Origin: Roseovarius sp. W115
GTDB taxonomy: Bacteria; Pseudomonadota; Alphaproteobacteria; Rhodobacterales; Rhodobacteraceae
DNA: 64,000 bases
Direction: 5' to 3'
Assembly (NCBI RefSeq): GCF_032842945.2
Contig: NZ_CP146606.1
Span: 620,001 to 684,000, forward strand
The first letter of the stretch is position 1. Every line of letters begins with the position of its first letter. The notes below the pieces were generated by a model, which made no database searches, was not told the origin of the DNA, and was given only the letters and a program-made list of their open reading frames with translations. This document shows, one piece after another, positions 40,107 to 49,957 of this stretch. The translations under genes and the position numbers were made by a program.

Positions 40107-41603
40107 CTAACCCACTTTCGGCAAGAGCGTGCTCACACTGTCCTTGGCGTCGCCATAGAACATGCGGGTGTTCTCTTTGTAGAAAAGCGGGTTTTCGATG
40201 CCGGAATATCCTGTGCCCTGCCCCCGTTTAGAGACAAACACCTGCTTGGCTTTCCACACTTCCAGCACCGGCATGCCGGCGATGGGTGAGTTGGGATCAT
40301 CCTGAGCCGCGGGGTTCACGATGTCATTGGAGCCGATCACGATGACCACATCCGTTTCGGGGAAGTCATCATTGATCTCGTCCATTTCCAGCACGATGTC
40401 ATAGGGCACCTTGGCTTCGGCCAGAAGCACGTTCATGTGGCCTGGCAGACGTCCGGCGACCGGGTGGATGGCAAAGCGGACTTCCTTGCCCGCCGCGCGC
40501 ATCTTGTTGGTCAGTTCACTGACCGCCTGCTGTGCCTGTGCCACCGCCATACCATAGCCCGGCACGATGATGACGCTGGAGGCCTCGTTGAGGGCGGCTG
40601 CAACACCATCAGCATCAATCGCCACCTGTTCACCTTCCACAGCCATCTGCTCACCAGCTGCGCCGCCGAAGCCGCCGAGGATCACGCTGACAAAGGACCG
40701 GTTCATCGCCTTGCACATGATGTAACTCAGGATCGCACCGGACGAGCCCACAAGCGCACCCACAACGATGAGAAGGTCGTTGCCAAGGCTGAAGCCAATG
40801 GCTGCCGCCGCCCAGCCCGAGTAGCTGTTGAGCATGGAGACCACGACGGGCATATCCGCGCCGCCGATGCCCATGATCAGGTGATAGCCGATGAAGAGCG
40901 CCAGAAGCGTCAGAAGGACCAATGTCCAGCTGCCCGAGCCACCCAGGTACATGATGGCCAGCAGGAGCGAGCCACCTGCGGCGGCTGCGTTCAGCATATG
41001 TCCACCGGGCAGCTGTTTGGCCGCTGTGTCCACTTTGCCGGCAAGCTTGCCATAGGCAATGACAGAGCCGGTAAAGGTCACAGCCCCGATCCAGATGCCA
41101 AGCACAAGCTCGACCCGCAGGATGGTGATCTCGACAGAGGTTTTCTTGGCGATGAGCTGACCGAAGGAGGACAGTTCGTTGTAGATCGCCGTGGGCAGGC
41201 CAATGGCCTGATACCCGCCGTCCTTGGCCGCGCCGAGCACAAGATCGTTCTCGGCAAAGAGGCTGCTCATGGTGTTGATCATGATGTCGGCGTTAAAGCC
41301 CACAAAGACCGCTGCGAGGCCCACAAGCGAGTGCATGATGGCCACAAGCTCGGGCATCTGCGTCATTTGCACCCGCGTGGCGAGTTGATAGCCCACGACG
41401 GCGCCAAGCGCGATCAGGATAAGCGAAACAAGCCAAAGCCCCTGACCGGGTCCGATGAGCGTTGCCAGAACAGCAATCCCCATGCCGACAATGCCATACC
41501 AAACCGCGCGTTTTGCGCTTTCCTGACCGGAAAGCCCGCCCAGCGAGAAGATGAACAAAACCGCAGCAACAACGTAAGCGGCAGTGGTAAATCCGAATTC
41601 CAT
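40107..41603 (-). CDS. pntB: NAD(P) transhydrogenase subunit beta
   Basis: PntB is the membrane subunit of proton-translocating transhydrogenase, which uses the proton gradient to make NADPH from NADH. The N-terminal two thirds hold eight or nine membrane helices. The C-terminal NADP-binding domain III is seen in [40 protein letters not shown] and [20 protein letters not shown]. Length 498 aa. It starts 12 bases after pntA. Confidence 0.97.
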   Translation of the reverse strand: MEFGFTTAAYVVAAVLFIFSLGGLSGQESAKRAVWYGIVGMGIAVLATLIGPGQGLWLVSLILIALGAVVGYQLATRVQMTQMPELVAIMHSLVGLAAVFVGFNADIMINTMSSLFAENDLVLGAAKDGGYQAIGLPTAIYNELSSFGQLIAKKTSVEITILRVELVLGIWIGAVTFTGSVIAYGKLAGKVDTAAKQLPGGHMLNAAAAGGSLLLAIMYLGGSGSWTLVLLTLLALFIGYHLIMGIGGADMPVVVSMLNSYSGWAAAAIGFSLGNDLLIVVGALVGSSGAILSYIMCKAMNRSFVSVILGGFGGAAGEQMAVEGEQVAIDADGVAAALNEASSVIIVPGYGMAVAQAQQAVSELTNKMRAAGKEVRFAIHPVAGRLPGHMNVLLAEAKVPYDIVLEMDEINDDFPETDVVIVIGSNDIVNPAAQDDPNSPIAGMPVLEVWKAKQVFVSKRGQGTGYSGIENPLFYKENTRMFYGDAKDSVSTLLPKVG

Positions 41604-41615
41604 AACCCTGTCCCC

Positions 41616-43190
41616 TTACGATTTCTGGAACATGGCGAGCATGCGCCGTGTGACCAGGAAGCCGCCAAATATGTTGATTGCGGCCATGAAGACCGCGAGC
41701 ATTGCCATCAGTGTGATCAAGAACGAGCTTGATCCGATTTGAATCAGCGCGCCCAGGATGATGATCGACGAGATTGCGTTGGTCACAGCCATGAGCGGCG
41801 TGTGCAGTGAGTGCGACACGTTCCAGATCACCTGGAAGCCAACAAAGACCGACAGTACGAAAACGATGAAATGCTGCATGAAGCTGGCCGGGGCGACGAG
41901 ACCCACGAGCAGGATCAGCGCACCGCCGACACCCAGAAGCGAGACCTGCTGCACCGTTTGCTTTTTGAACGCCGCCAGTTCTTCGGCACGCTTTTCCTCG
42001 GGTGTCAGCTCGCGCGGCGCTTCTTTCTTGGGTTGCGCTGCGATGGCCTGAATTTTGGGTGGTGGTGGTGGGAAGGTGATTTCGCCCGCATGGGTCACAG
42101 TAGCCCCACGGATCACGTCATCCTCCATGTCATGCACGACCTTGCCATCTTTTTCCGGCGTGAGGTCGGTCATCATGTGGCGGATGTTGGTGGAGTAGAG
42201 CGTCGAGGATTGCGAGGCCATGCGCGACGGGAAGTCGGTGTAACCCACAATGGTCACGCCATTGTCGGTGACGATTTTCTCGTCCTTTTGGGTCAGCTCA
42301 CAGTTACCGCCGCGTTCAGCCGCGAGGTCCACGATCACCGAGCCGGGCTTCATCATCTCGACCATGTCCTTGGTCCAGAGGATGGGCGCATCCCGGTTGG
42401 GAATGAGGGCCGTGGTGATGACAATGTCGATATCTGGCGCCATCTCGCGGAACTTCTCAAGCTGCTTGGCCTGGAACTCCGGGCTGGAGGGGGCGGCATA
42501 GCCCCCTGTCTCTGCGCCGTCTTGTTGAGTGTCCTCAAAGTCGAGGAACACGAATTCCGCGCCCATGGATTCGATTTGTTCGGCCACTTCGGGGCGCACA
42601 TCGAAGGCGTAGGTGATGGCCCCCAGAGACGTCGAGGTGCCGATCGCGGCAAGGCCGGCAACACCGGCGCCGACAACGAGCACCTTAGCCGGGGGCACCT
42701 TGCCCGCGGCAGTGACTTGACCGGTGAAGAAACGGCCAAAGTTGTTACCGGCCTCAATGACAGCGCGGTAACCGGCGATATTGGCCATCGAACTCAGCGC
42801 GTCCATCTTTTGCGCGCGGGAGATGCGGGGCACCATTTCCATGGCGACAACCGTCGCGCCCTTGTCGGCGGCGGCCTTCATCTGCTTCTCATTTCCACCG
42901 GGATTGAAGAAGGAAATCAGCGTCTTACCCTTTGTAAGGCGTTTGACCTCGGTGTCGGTGGGCACGCGCACCTTGGCGACTATGTCGCTGGCCTTCCACA
43001 GGGCCGAGGCGGATTTGATCACCTCAACACCCGCTTCCTTGTAATCAGCGTCGGAAAACCCCGCCGCCAGGCCTGCACCGGCCTCAATCGCACACTCGTG
43101 TCCGAGCTTTTGCAGTTGCAGGGCGGAGTCCGGCGTCATCGCGACCCGGTTTTCGCCCTCGGCAACCTCTTTAGGTGTTCCGATCTTCAA
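41616..43190 (-). CDS. pntA: NAD(P) transhydrogenase subunit alpha
   Basis: PntA carries the NAD(H)-binding domain I and four C-terminal membrane helices. Motifs include the start MKIGTPKEVAEGENRVAMTP, Rossmann loop VGAGVAGLAAIGTSTSLGA near residue 172 and DVRPEVAEQIESMGAEFV, then VIVDLAAERGGNCELTQKDE. A Pro/Lys-rich linker (about 375-405) leads to the membrane part (SLLGVGGALILLVGLVAPAS). Length 524 aa shows a single-chain alpha subunit rather than split PntAA/PntAB. It is first in the pntA-pntB operon. Confidence 0.97.
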   Translation of the reverse strand: MKIGTPKEVAEGENRVAMTPDSALQLQKLGHECAIEAGAGLAAGFSDADYKEAGVEVIKSASALWKASDIVAKVRVPTDTEVKRLTKGKTLISFFNPGGNEKQMKAAADKGATVVAMEMVPRISRAQKMDALSSMANIAGYRAVIEAGNNFGRFFTGQVTAAGKVPPAKVLVVGAGVAGLAAIGTSTSLGAITYAFDVRPEVAEQIESMGAEFVFLDFEDTQQDGAETGGYAAPSSPEFQAKQLEKFREMAPDIDIVITTALIPNRDAPILWTKDMVEMMKPGSVIVDLAAERGGNCELTQKDEKIVTDNGVTIVGYTDFPSRMASQSSTLYSTNIRHMMTDLTPEKDGKVVHDMEDDVIRGATVTHAGEITFPPPPPKIQAIAAQPKKEAPRELTPEEKRAEELAAFKKQTVQQVSLLGVGGALILLVGLVAPASFMQHFIVFVLSVFVGFQVIWNVSHSLHTPLMAVTNAISSIIILGALIQIGSSSFLITLMAMLAVFMAAINIFGGFLVTRRMLAMFQKS

Positions 43191-43322
43191 TGTCTTAGTC
43201 TCCCCGTGTCTTGGCTACGGATACGTCACCGCATGGTTGGCGTGTGTCTCAACGGATTCTAGGTCAGGCGCGTTATATTTCACATTCTTTCTGAAGTTGG
43301 AATGCTGCGATTGTCGCAGGGG

Positions 43323-43775
43323 TCAAAGCCAACGTCGGGTATTTTGGCAATACCGCGCGAAATCGGCGCGAAATTTGCGGCGCAGGCGGTCTTCTTCGGG
43401 AATGATAAAGCGGCGTTCGATGATCCAGACGAAGACGGGAATCAGAGGCAGTGACAGAACCGCGTCCCAACGCAAGATAAGACCCGTCAGAATGAGGGCG
43501 TCCCCGAGGTAGATGGGGTTGCGCGAGCGTTTGAAGATGCCCGTGGTGACCAGCCGGTCGGCCTCCATATGCGGAATGGGCGTGGTTTTGAAGCGGCGCA
43601 TTTCGTAGAGCGCGAAAGCCATGAACAGGAGGCCCGCCCCGACAAACAGACCACCGGCAAAGTCAGCCCAAGCCCCACCGAAGCTTAGACCGGCGGAAAA
43701 ATGCGTCGCCTGCATCCAAGTCACCACAAGGGCGAGCAACAGCCATATGGGTGGAATGTCGGTCCATTTGAGCAT
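43323..43775 (-). CDS. Isoprenylcysteine carboxyl methyltransferase family protein
   Basis: A 150-aa four-span membrane methyltransferase. The ICMT/PEMT signature is LVTTGIFKRSRNPIYLGDAL followed by IIERRFIIPEEDRLRRKF. ATG 43775 has AAGGA seven bases upstream; the longer frame reads through a palindrome repeat. Such short ICMT-like enzymes are frequent in Rhodobacterales and their acceptors are unknown. It is divergent from the SDR gene. Confidence 0.88.
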   Translation of the reverse strand: MLKWTDIPPIWLLLALVVTWMQATHFSAGLSFGGAWADFAGGLFVGAGLLFMAFALYEMRRFKTTPIPHMEADRLVTTGIFKRSRNPIYLGDALILTGLILRWDAVLSLPLIPVFVWIIERRFIIPEEDRLRRKFRADFARYCQNTRRWL

Positions 43776-43796
43776 GGGTCTTCCTTTCGCAGAGCT

Positions 43797-43836
43797 GGAA
43801 TTTTGCAAAATTCCAGGATAGAAAATTGCAATTTTC
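43797..43836. repeat. Pair of AT-rich palindromes, copy 2
   Basis: GGAATTTTGCAAAATTCC (43797-43814) and GAAAATTGCAATTTTC (43821-43836) repeat the first two palindromes of 23798-23838 with the same order and spacing. Here they sit between two divergent genes, so a purely terminator role is unlikely. Confidence 0.7.
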
Positions 43837-43915
43837 CACACCTTTGTCACACCCCGAAATGCGAGGCTTGGCAAGACCTATGGTTCGGGCGAGTGTGGGG
43901 AAAGGAGGATTTGAC

Positions 43916-44665
43916 ATGCTGAGCGGAAAACACGCGGTGGTCACAGGAGGCGGCACGGGCATCGGGCTTGCCATTGCACAAGCACTGGCGGAGGCTGGCG
44001 CGGATGTTACCATCACCGGGCGCCGCGAAGAGGTTTTGCAGGACGCGGCTGGGGGTGTCCTTCATCCACTGGTCATGGATGTGAGCGATGAGGCCAGTGT
44101 CGTCGATGGGTTTTCGCAGGCGGTTAACACCAGGGGACCGATTTCGATTGTCGTACCCAACGCAGGCATTGCCGAAGGGCGCGCCCTGCACAAGACAGAC
44201 ACGGAGTTTTGGCGGCGGATCATGGCCACCAATCTGGATGGTGCCTTTTGGACCATTCGCGAGGCGCTCAAATCCATGCATGAAGCAGGTTGGGGCCGGG
44301 TCATTGCGGTGTCTTCCATTGCCGGGCTGAAAGGGCTCAGAGGGGCTTCGGCCTACACGGCGAGCAAACATGGGCTTATGGGACTTATCCGTGCCCTCAG
44401 CGAAGACTACCTGGGGTCAGAGATCACGTTCAACGCGCTGTGCCCCGGCTATGTTGATACAGATATTGTGACGCGCAATGTTCAAGCCATCAGCGCCCGT
44501 GCTGGTATTGATGAGGATGCCGCCCGCGCCATGATGGTGGAGGCCAACAAACACAAACGTCTGATCGCACCCGAAGAAGTGGCCGCTGCCGCACTCTGGC
44601 TCTGTGGACCGGGATCAAACAGCGTGAATGGGCAAGCGATTGAGATTGCCGGTGGTCAGTTTTGA
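43916..44665 (+). CDS. SDR family NAD(P)-dependent oxidoreductase
   Basis: A classical short-chain dehydrogenase of 249 aa: cofactor loop TGGGTGIG (residues 10-17), NAG in VVPNAGIAEG, catalytic Ser in VSSIAGLKG and YTASK (Tyr-x3-Lys), and LCPGYVDTDIV. It most resembles 3-oxoacyl-ACP reductase or 3-hydroxybutyrate dehydrogenase, and the substrate cannot be fixed. ATG 43916 is chosen for the strong AAGGAGG eight bases before it. Its stop overlaps the next gene's ATG by one base. Confidence 0.9.
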   Translation: MLSGKHAVVTGGGTGIGLAIAQALAEAGADVTITGRREEVLQDAAGGVLHPLVMDVSDEASVVDGFSQAVNTRGPISIVVPNAGIAEGRALHKTDTEFWRRIMATNLDGAFWTIREALKSMHEAGWGRVIAVSSIAGLKGLRGASAYTASKHGLMGLIRALSEDYLGSEITFNALCPGYVDTDIVTRNVQAISARAGIDEDAARAMMVEANKHKRLIAPEEVAAAALWLCGPGSNSVNGQAIEIAGGQF

Positions 44666-45021
44666 TGCTGAGCAGAGATGATTTCAATACGTTTTGCGCC
44701 CGGCTGAAGGCCACCAGCCATGTGGTGCAATGGGGCAATGCGGATGTGTGGAAAGTTGGCGGCAAAGTCTTTGCCATTGCCGGATGGAATGAGGGCCGTG
44801 ATGCCTATACCTTTAAGGTCAGCGAGATTGCCTATGAGGTCTTGCGGGACAGCCCCGGTATCCGCCCTGCGCCCTACCTTGCCTCGCGCGGGATGAAGTG
44901 GCTTCAGGTTTACGAAGACCCGGGGTTATCTGACGCCGAGCTATATGAACATATTGTGATGTCCTACGACATGGTTGTCGCCGGATTGACCAAGAAAAAG
45001 CGTTCTGAATTAGGGCTTTAG
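44665..45021 (+). CDS. MmcQ/YjbR family protein
   Basis: A 118-aa member of the MmcQ/YjbR family with a double-wing DNA-binding-like fold (LSRDDFNTFCARLKATSHVV, WKVGGKVFAIAGW, RPAPYLASRGMKWLQVYED). Members are annotated as DNA-binding proteins but the function is poorly defined. It is coupled to the SDR gene through a shared A in TGATG. Confidence 0.88.
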   Translation: MLSRDDFNTFCARLKATSHVVQWGNADVWKVGGKVFAIAGWNEGRDAYTFKVSEIAYEVLRDSPGIRPAPYLASRGMKWLQVYEDPGLSDAELYEHIVMSYDMVVAGLTKKKRSELGL

Positions 45022-45266
45022 TACACTTCAGCCTTACGGCTCCTGCCTATAGCCCACGCCTGAATTTTCAGTTTCGGCCAAAAAAGACCTCGTTTCAGCC
45101 TCATTCCCTGCAAAGACCTGCCTTTGGTGGGTGTTAAGCAGGCAGCAAGAGTATTGTGCTAGCCATAAATACAAACGAGCAGTGAGATGGTGGTTTTGAA
45201 GTGTAATGAATGGCGCGTGGTATGCGCCAGGTCGGCCGGAATGGTCACCAGCCGGGGGGCTGATAT

Positions 45267-46160
45267 ATGACAGTGTTTGCCAACAATGGCGCGTGGCATG
45301 CGTCTGAGGATCCAAGGTTAGATTCTGGTTATCGACCTTCGCAAACGGATTGCGTGTTGGAAGTTATTGCGCCAGACCACATCCGAACACGCGTTGAGAC
45401 ACCCCTGCCCAATCTACGCGGCTCAACGTCTCGCATGCGCCATTCTTCATCCGGTTTGGATGTGCGCGCGCCTGATACCACGCTGCAGCAGGTCAAGACA
45501 TCTGTCGCCAAAGCTTTGCCCACGGCACCACCAAGCGCAGACGTTATGGCACACACCGCGCTTGACCAGGTGGTTTGCTTCACGCCCGGTGCGCGCATCC
45601 TGACCGGACAAGGCGAACGCGCGCTCGAAACGCTTCAGGTCGGTGATATGGTTGTCACCCGCGATCAGGGCCTGCGCCCGATCCGCTGGATCGGTCAGCG
45701 CACCGTGCAAGCCGACGGTCTTCTTGCACCAATTGAACTTTGTAATAGCGGACGTGGTGATACGCCTTATGGCCTGCTTGTGTCACCGCATCACCGGATA
45801 CTGTACACCGGGCACCGGGCCAACATGCTGTTTGGCGCATCTGAAGTCTTGGTCGCAGCCAAAGATCTGGTGAACGGGCGCGATATCAGACGCCGCCCCG
45901 TGGCGAAAATCAATTACATCCATTTGATGTTTGACCATCATGAAGTGATCTATGCCGATGGAATCGCGACTGAGAGCTTCCAAGCTACGGATCCTGTCCT
46001 CACAGCGTTGGATGAAACGGCACGCGAAGCGGTGTTTTCTGTCTTTCCAGAACTGCGCACGGCAACAGGTCGTCATCTTGTACCCGCGCGCGCATGCGTG
46101 TCTGAGGAAGACGCAAGAATACTTTCTAACCAAGGTTCAGATGCGGCGTCTTACTCCTAG
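45267..46160 (+). CDS. Hint (hedgehog/intein) domain protein
   Basis: A 297-aa protein with a Hint_2-type domain over about residues 103-240: CFTPGARILTGQGERALETL (candidate Cys103), DMVVTRDQGLRPIRWIGQRT, then LVSPHHRILYTGHRANMLFG and FDHHEVIYADGIATESFQ. In Rhodobacterales such domains are common in secreted RTX-like or adhesin-like proteins, but here there is no calcium-binding repeat or signal peptide, so it is a stand-alone form. The first 100 residues are of unknown type. An upstream stretch (45209-45228) is a near repeat of codons 7-13. Autoprocessing is a possibility, not shown. Confidence 0.85.
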   Translation: MTVFANNGAWHASEDPRLDSGYRPSQTDCVLEVIAPDHIRTRVETPLPNLRGSTSRMRHSSSGLDVRAPDTTLQQVKTSVAKALPTAPPSADVMAHTALDQVVCFTPGARILTGQGERALETLQVGDMVVTRDQGLRPIRWIGQRTVQADGLLAPIELCNSGRGDTPYGLLVSPHHRILYTGHRANMLFGASEVLVAAKDLVNGRDIRRRPVAKINYIHLMFDHHEVIYADGIATESFQATDPVLTALDETAREAVFSVFPELRTATGRHLVPARACVSEEDARILSNQGSDAASYS

Positions 46161-46222
46161 GCTATATCCCTTGTCTTCTTGCATGTGTATGCATTCAAAC
46201 CGCGCCCGCCGGGATGCTATGG

Positions 46223-46999
46223 TCACGCAGACTTCAAAACAGGGCTTCCACGGCCAGATTGCCAGGAACGCGCGGCTTCCCCAAAAGCGCTGAAGAGCGG
46301 GCGGCTGACAGGATCGTTGGCGGCGTTCCATTCCGGGTGCCACTGCACAGATAGCGCAAATCCAGGTGCGTCCTGCACATAGATCGCCTCGGGCGTGCCA
46401 TCCGGGGCAAGACCATCAATCACAACACCGTCGCCGGGGTCGATGATGCCCTGACCATGCAGCGTGTTGGTCATCACCTCTTGTGCCCCCATCAGTCGGT
46501 GAAAGACACCGCCTTCTGTAAACGTCACCGGATGGCGCAGGGCAAATTGCTCTTCCAACGTGCCATCGGGGGGCATGCGGTGATTGTCACGGCCCGGCAA
46601 GTCGCGGATTTCGGGATGCAGCGTACCGCCCAGCGCAACGTTCATCTCCTGAAAGCCGCGGCACACGCCGAGGATCGGCTGCCCACGCTCAAGGCAGGCC
46701 CGCACCAAAGGCAAGGCAACTGCGTCACGTGCGCGATCAAAAGCTCCATGCGCCTCTGTTGGCTCATGCCCGTATTCTTCGGGATGCACATTGGGGCGCC
46801 CGCCGGTCAGCAAAAACCCATCACAGGCGTCCAAAAGCTCCGGCACGCTGACAAATGCCGGATCGGAGGGCACAAGCATCGGCATACATTCAGACACTTC
46901 CGCGACCGCGGCGGAATTCATCGTGCCCCCGGCATGCACCGGATAGCGCTCGTCAATCTCGTATCTGTTGCCAATGATCCCAATAATCGGGCGTGTCAT
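46223..46999 (-). CDS. Class I glutamine amidotransferase-like, gamma-glutamyl-gamma-aminobutyrate hydrolase family
   Basis: The 258-aa protein has the peptidase C26 pattern: nucleophile Cys113 in ILGVCRGFQEMN, GFLLTGGRPNVHPEEYG near residue 62-78, and the late His in VQWHPEWN. This resembles PuuD, which hydrolyses gamma-glutamyl-GABA in putrescine breakdown, but no puu genes are adjacent. ATG 46999 is used because the family starts TRPIIGIIGNR. It is divergent from pepN. Confidence 0.9.
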   Translation of the reverse strand: MTRPIIGIIGNRYEIDERYPVHAGGTMNSAAVAEVSECMPMLVPSDPAFVSVPELLDACDGFLLTGGRPNVHPEEYGHEPTEAHGAFDRARDAVALPLVRACLERGQPILGVCRGFQEMNVALGGTLHPEIRDLPGRDNHRMPPDGTLEEQFALRHPVTFTEGGVFHRLMGAQEVMTNTLHGQGIIDPGDGVVIDGLAPDGTPEAIYVQDAPGFALSVQWHPEWNAANDPVSRPLFSAFGEAARSWQSGRGSPVLKSA

Positions 47000-47280
47000 G
47001 CCAAAATCCGTAACCGTTTTTCCCACTATCGTGCAGGCAAGTAGATAAGAAAACCTCAATCAATGCACAAGCACACCTGCAAAACTGCAATTTGATCCAT
47101 CGCCCGGTACGAACCGTATGGTAAGGCTTTTGTCGTACATCCACGAGGCAGGCGGCGGCACGCATTTGTCTATGCACCATTTGCATCCCGGTGCATGGCA
47201 AGCTGTCGCCTGCACACGGGGCCTTGCGGCGGGGTCGTGATGCGCTACACCTTGGGGCAATCATCAGAAAGATATGCCCA

Positions 47281-49833
47281 ATGAAAGATGCCGCGCCTCA
47301 AACGATCTACCTGAAGGACTATCAGCCTTTTGGCTTTGAAATCGACAAGGTTCACCTGACCTTTCGGCTGAACCCAGAGAAAACCCGCGTCATCAGCCGG
47401 ATTGTGTTTCGCCCCAACCCTGAGGCGGAAGAGCGCGATTTTTTCCTTCACGGAGAAGAGCTTGACCTGATCTGGGCCAAGATTGACGGCGCTGAGGTTA
47501 CACCCATCCTGGAAGACGGCGGGTTGCGTTGTGCGGTGCCTGAGAGGGCATTCACCTGGGAAGCCGAGGTCGAGATCAACCCAGAGGCCAATACCGCGCT
47601 AGAAGGGCTATACATGTCAAACGGTATGTATTGCACGCAGTGCGAGGCCGAGGGGTTTCGCAAGATCACGTATTACCCGGACCGGCCAGATGTCATGGCG
47701 CCTTTTGAGGTGCGCATTGAGGGGGATGAAAAGGTCAAGCTGTCCAATGGCAATCCTGGTGCATCTGGTGACGGGTTTGCCGAGTGGCACGATCCCTGGC
47801 CGAAACCGGCCTATCTTTTTGCGTTGGTGGCCGGTGACCTGGTCAACCACCCAGACCGTTTTGAGACAATGTCGGGCCGCGATGTCGAGCTGAATATTTG
47901 GGTGCGCCCCGGCGACGAGGGCAAATGTGCCTTTGGGATGGAGGCGCTCAAGGCGTCTATGCGGTGGGATGAGGACGTCTATGGGCGCGAGTATGATCTC
48001 GATATTTTCAACATCGTCGCGGTGGATGACTTCAACATGGGGGCGATGGAAAACAAAGGGTTGAACATCTTCAACTCCTCTTGCGTTCTGGCCAGCCCCG
48101 AGACCAGCACCGATGGCAATTTCGAACGCGTCGAGGCGATCATTGCGCATGAGTACTTTCACAACTGGACCGGCAACCGCATCACCTGCCGTGACTGGTT
48201 TCAGCTGTGCCTGAAAGAGGGCCTGACGGTGTTTCGCGATGCGCAGTTCACATCGGATATGCGCTCAGAGCCGGTCAAACGTATCTCGGATGTGATTGCC
48301 CTGCGCGCACGTCAATTCTGTGAAGACAATGGCCCGCTGGCGCATCCGGTACGGCCTGAGAGCTTTGTTGAGATCAACAACTTTTATACCGCCACGGTCT
48401 ACGAAAAGGGCGCCGAGGTGATTGGCATGCTCAAAACTCTGGTGGGGGATGAGGCTTATGCCAAGGCGCTTGATCTTTATTTCGAGCGTCACGATGGGGA
48501 CGCGGCCACGATTGAGGATTGGCTCAGGGTGTTTGAAGACACTACGGGGCGTGATCTGAGCCAGTTCAAGCGCTGGTATGAACAGGCGGGTACGCCGCGC
48601 GTGAAAGTGCGCGATACCTATAAGGATGGCACGTTCACTCTGCATCTTGAGCAATCCACGCCGCCTACCCCCGGTCAGGACGTCAAAGACGCCCGCGTCA
48701 TCCCCATTGCTATCGGGCTTCTGGCGCCAAATGGAAATGAAGTGGTGCCCACGCAAGTGCTTGAGATGACGCAAGCCAACCAGAGCTTTGTCTTTGAAGG
48801 TCTGGCCAGCCGCCCGGTGCCGTCCATTCTGCGCGGATTTTCCGCACCTGTGATCCTGGAGCGTGAGAGCGACAACGCCGAACGCGCCTTTTTGCTCGCG
48901 CATGACACCGATCCGTTCAACAAATGGGAAGCGGGACGCGCGCTGGCGCGGGATGGCTTGCTGGCGATGATCCGCAATGGCGCGGGGCCGGATGATGCTT
49001 ATCTGGACGCGATTGAGGCCGTCGCACGTGACGACAACCTTGACCCAGCGTTCCGTGCCCTGGCGCTTGGTCTGCCCAGCCAGGAAGATTTGGCGCAAAG
49101 CCTATATGAGGCAGGCGATACACCCGATCCACAGGCAATCTGGGACGCGCTTGAGACGCTAAAACAGGCGCAAGCGCAAAAGATGCAGGACCTCGCGACG
49201 CGTCTTTATGCACAATATCAGGTGGACGAACCTTATGCCCCGAATGCCGAGCAATCCGGGGCGCGCGCGCTGGCCAATGCGGCCCTTGGCATGATCAGCC
49301 GTGTGGATGGCGGGGCTTTGGCGCAAAAACAGTATGACAACGCTGACAATATGACCCAACAACTGGCCGCCTTGTCTTGTCTTCTCAAGGCAGGCAAAGG
49401 CGCGGCAGCAGTGACCGCGTTTTACGATCAGTGGAAACATGACCGCCTTGTGATCGACAAGTGGTTCAGCTTGCAGATCTTGCAGGCGGATCCGGATGAT
49501 GCGGCCGAAGTGACGCAAATCCTGACAAATCATCCTGATTTTACAATGAAAAACCCAAATCGCTTTCGTGCCACGCTTGGTGCCTTAACGATGAATACTG
49601 CCGGGTTCCACCATGTCTCAGGCGTAGGGTATGGCGTGCTCGCCGACTGGCTGATCAAGCTGGACCCGATCAATCCGCAGACCACGGCGCGCATGTGTAC
49701 CGCCTTTGAGACCTGGAAGCGCTATGATGAGACGCGTCAGGAAATGGCAGCGCGGGCGCTCGACCGCATCCTGGCCCAGCCCGAGCTGAGCCGTGACACA
49801 ACCGAGATGGTGACACGCATTCGCGGTGCGTGA
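47281..49833 (+). CDS. pepN: Aminopeptidase N (M1 metallopeptidase)
   Basis: PepN is a cytoplasmic zinc aminopeptidase. Substrate motif GAMENKG is at about residues 254-260, and the zinc site HEYFHNWTGNRIT with the second Glu in LKEGLTVFRD at about 290-315. The C-terminal DUF3458 helical domain completes the gammaproteobacterial-type PepN (850 aa). ATG 47281 (MKDAAPQTIYLKDYQP) replaces the longer frame beginning at 47191, which is non-homologous. Confidence 0.96.
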   Translation: MKDAAPQTIYLKDYQPFGFEIDKVHLTFRLNPEKTRVISRIVFRPNPEAEERDFFLHGEELDLIWAKIDGAEVTPILEDGGLRCAVPERAFTWEAEVEINPEANTALEGLYMSNGMYCTQCEAEGFRKITYYPDRPDVMAPFEVRIEGDEKVKLSNGNPGASGDGFAEWHDPWPKPAYLFALVAGDLVNHPDRFETMSGRDVELNIWVRPGDEGKCAFGMEALKASMRWDEDVYGREYDLDIFNIVAVDDFNMGAMENKGLNIFNSSCVLASPETSTDGNFERVEAIIAHEYFHNWTGNRITCRDWFQLCLKEGLTVFRDAQFTSDMRSEPVKRISDVIALRARQFCEDNGPLAHPVRPESFVEINNFYTATVYEKGAEVIGMLKTLVGDEAYAKALDLYFERHDGDAATIEDWLRVFEDTTGRDLSQFKRWYEQAGTPRVKVRDTYKDGTFTLHLEQSTPPTPGQDVKDARVIPIAIGLLAPNGNEVVPTQVLEMTQANQSFVFEGLASRPVPSILRGFSAPVILERESDNAERAFLLAHDTDPFNKWEAGRALARDGLLAMIRNGAGPDDAYLDAIEAVARDDNLDPAFRALALGLPSQEDLAQSLYEAGDTPDPQAIWDALETLKQAQAQKMQDLATRLYAQYQVDEPYAPNAEQSGARALANAALGMISRVDGGALAQKQYDNADNMTQQLAALSCLLKAGKGAAAVTAFYDQWKHDRLVIDKWFSLQILQADPDDAAEVTQILTNHPDFTMKNPNRFRATLGALTMNTAGFHHVSGVGYGVLADWLIKLDPINPQTTARMCTAFETWKRYDETRQEMAARALDRILAQPELSRDTTEMVTRIRGA

Positions 49834-49957
49834 AAGCATAGTTCACATTTCCTGGAAGCCACAGTTCCGCTAAAGCTTTGCGTTTGATCGATTTTTTGTT
49901 TGCTACGCTCTCCACGTGACGTTTATGTGGGTTCGGGGCGCTAATGAGGATTGTTTT

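Noticed and set aside
41811..43262. 483-codon plus-strand frame opposite pntA, and a 431-codon one opposite pntB (40437-41732)
   Set aside because: Both are exact antisense shadows of strongly conserved genes; His/Arg/Gly-rich composition and no domains.
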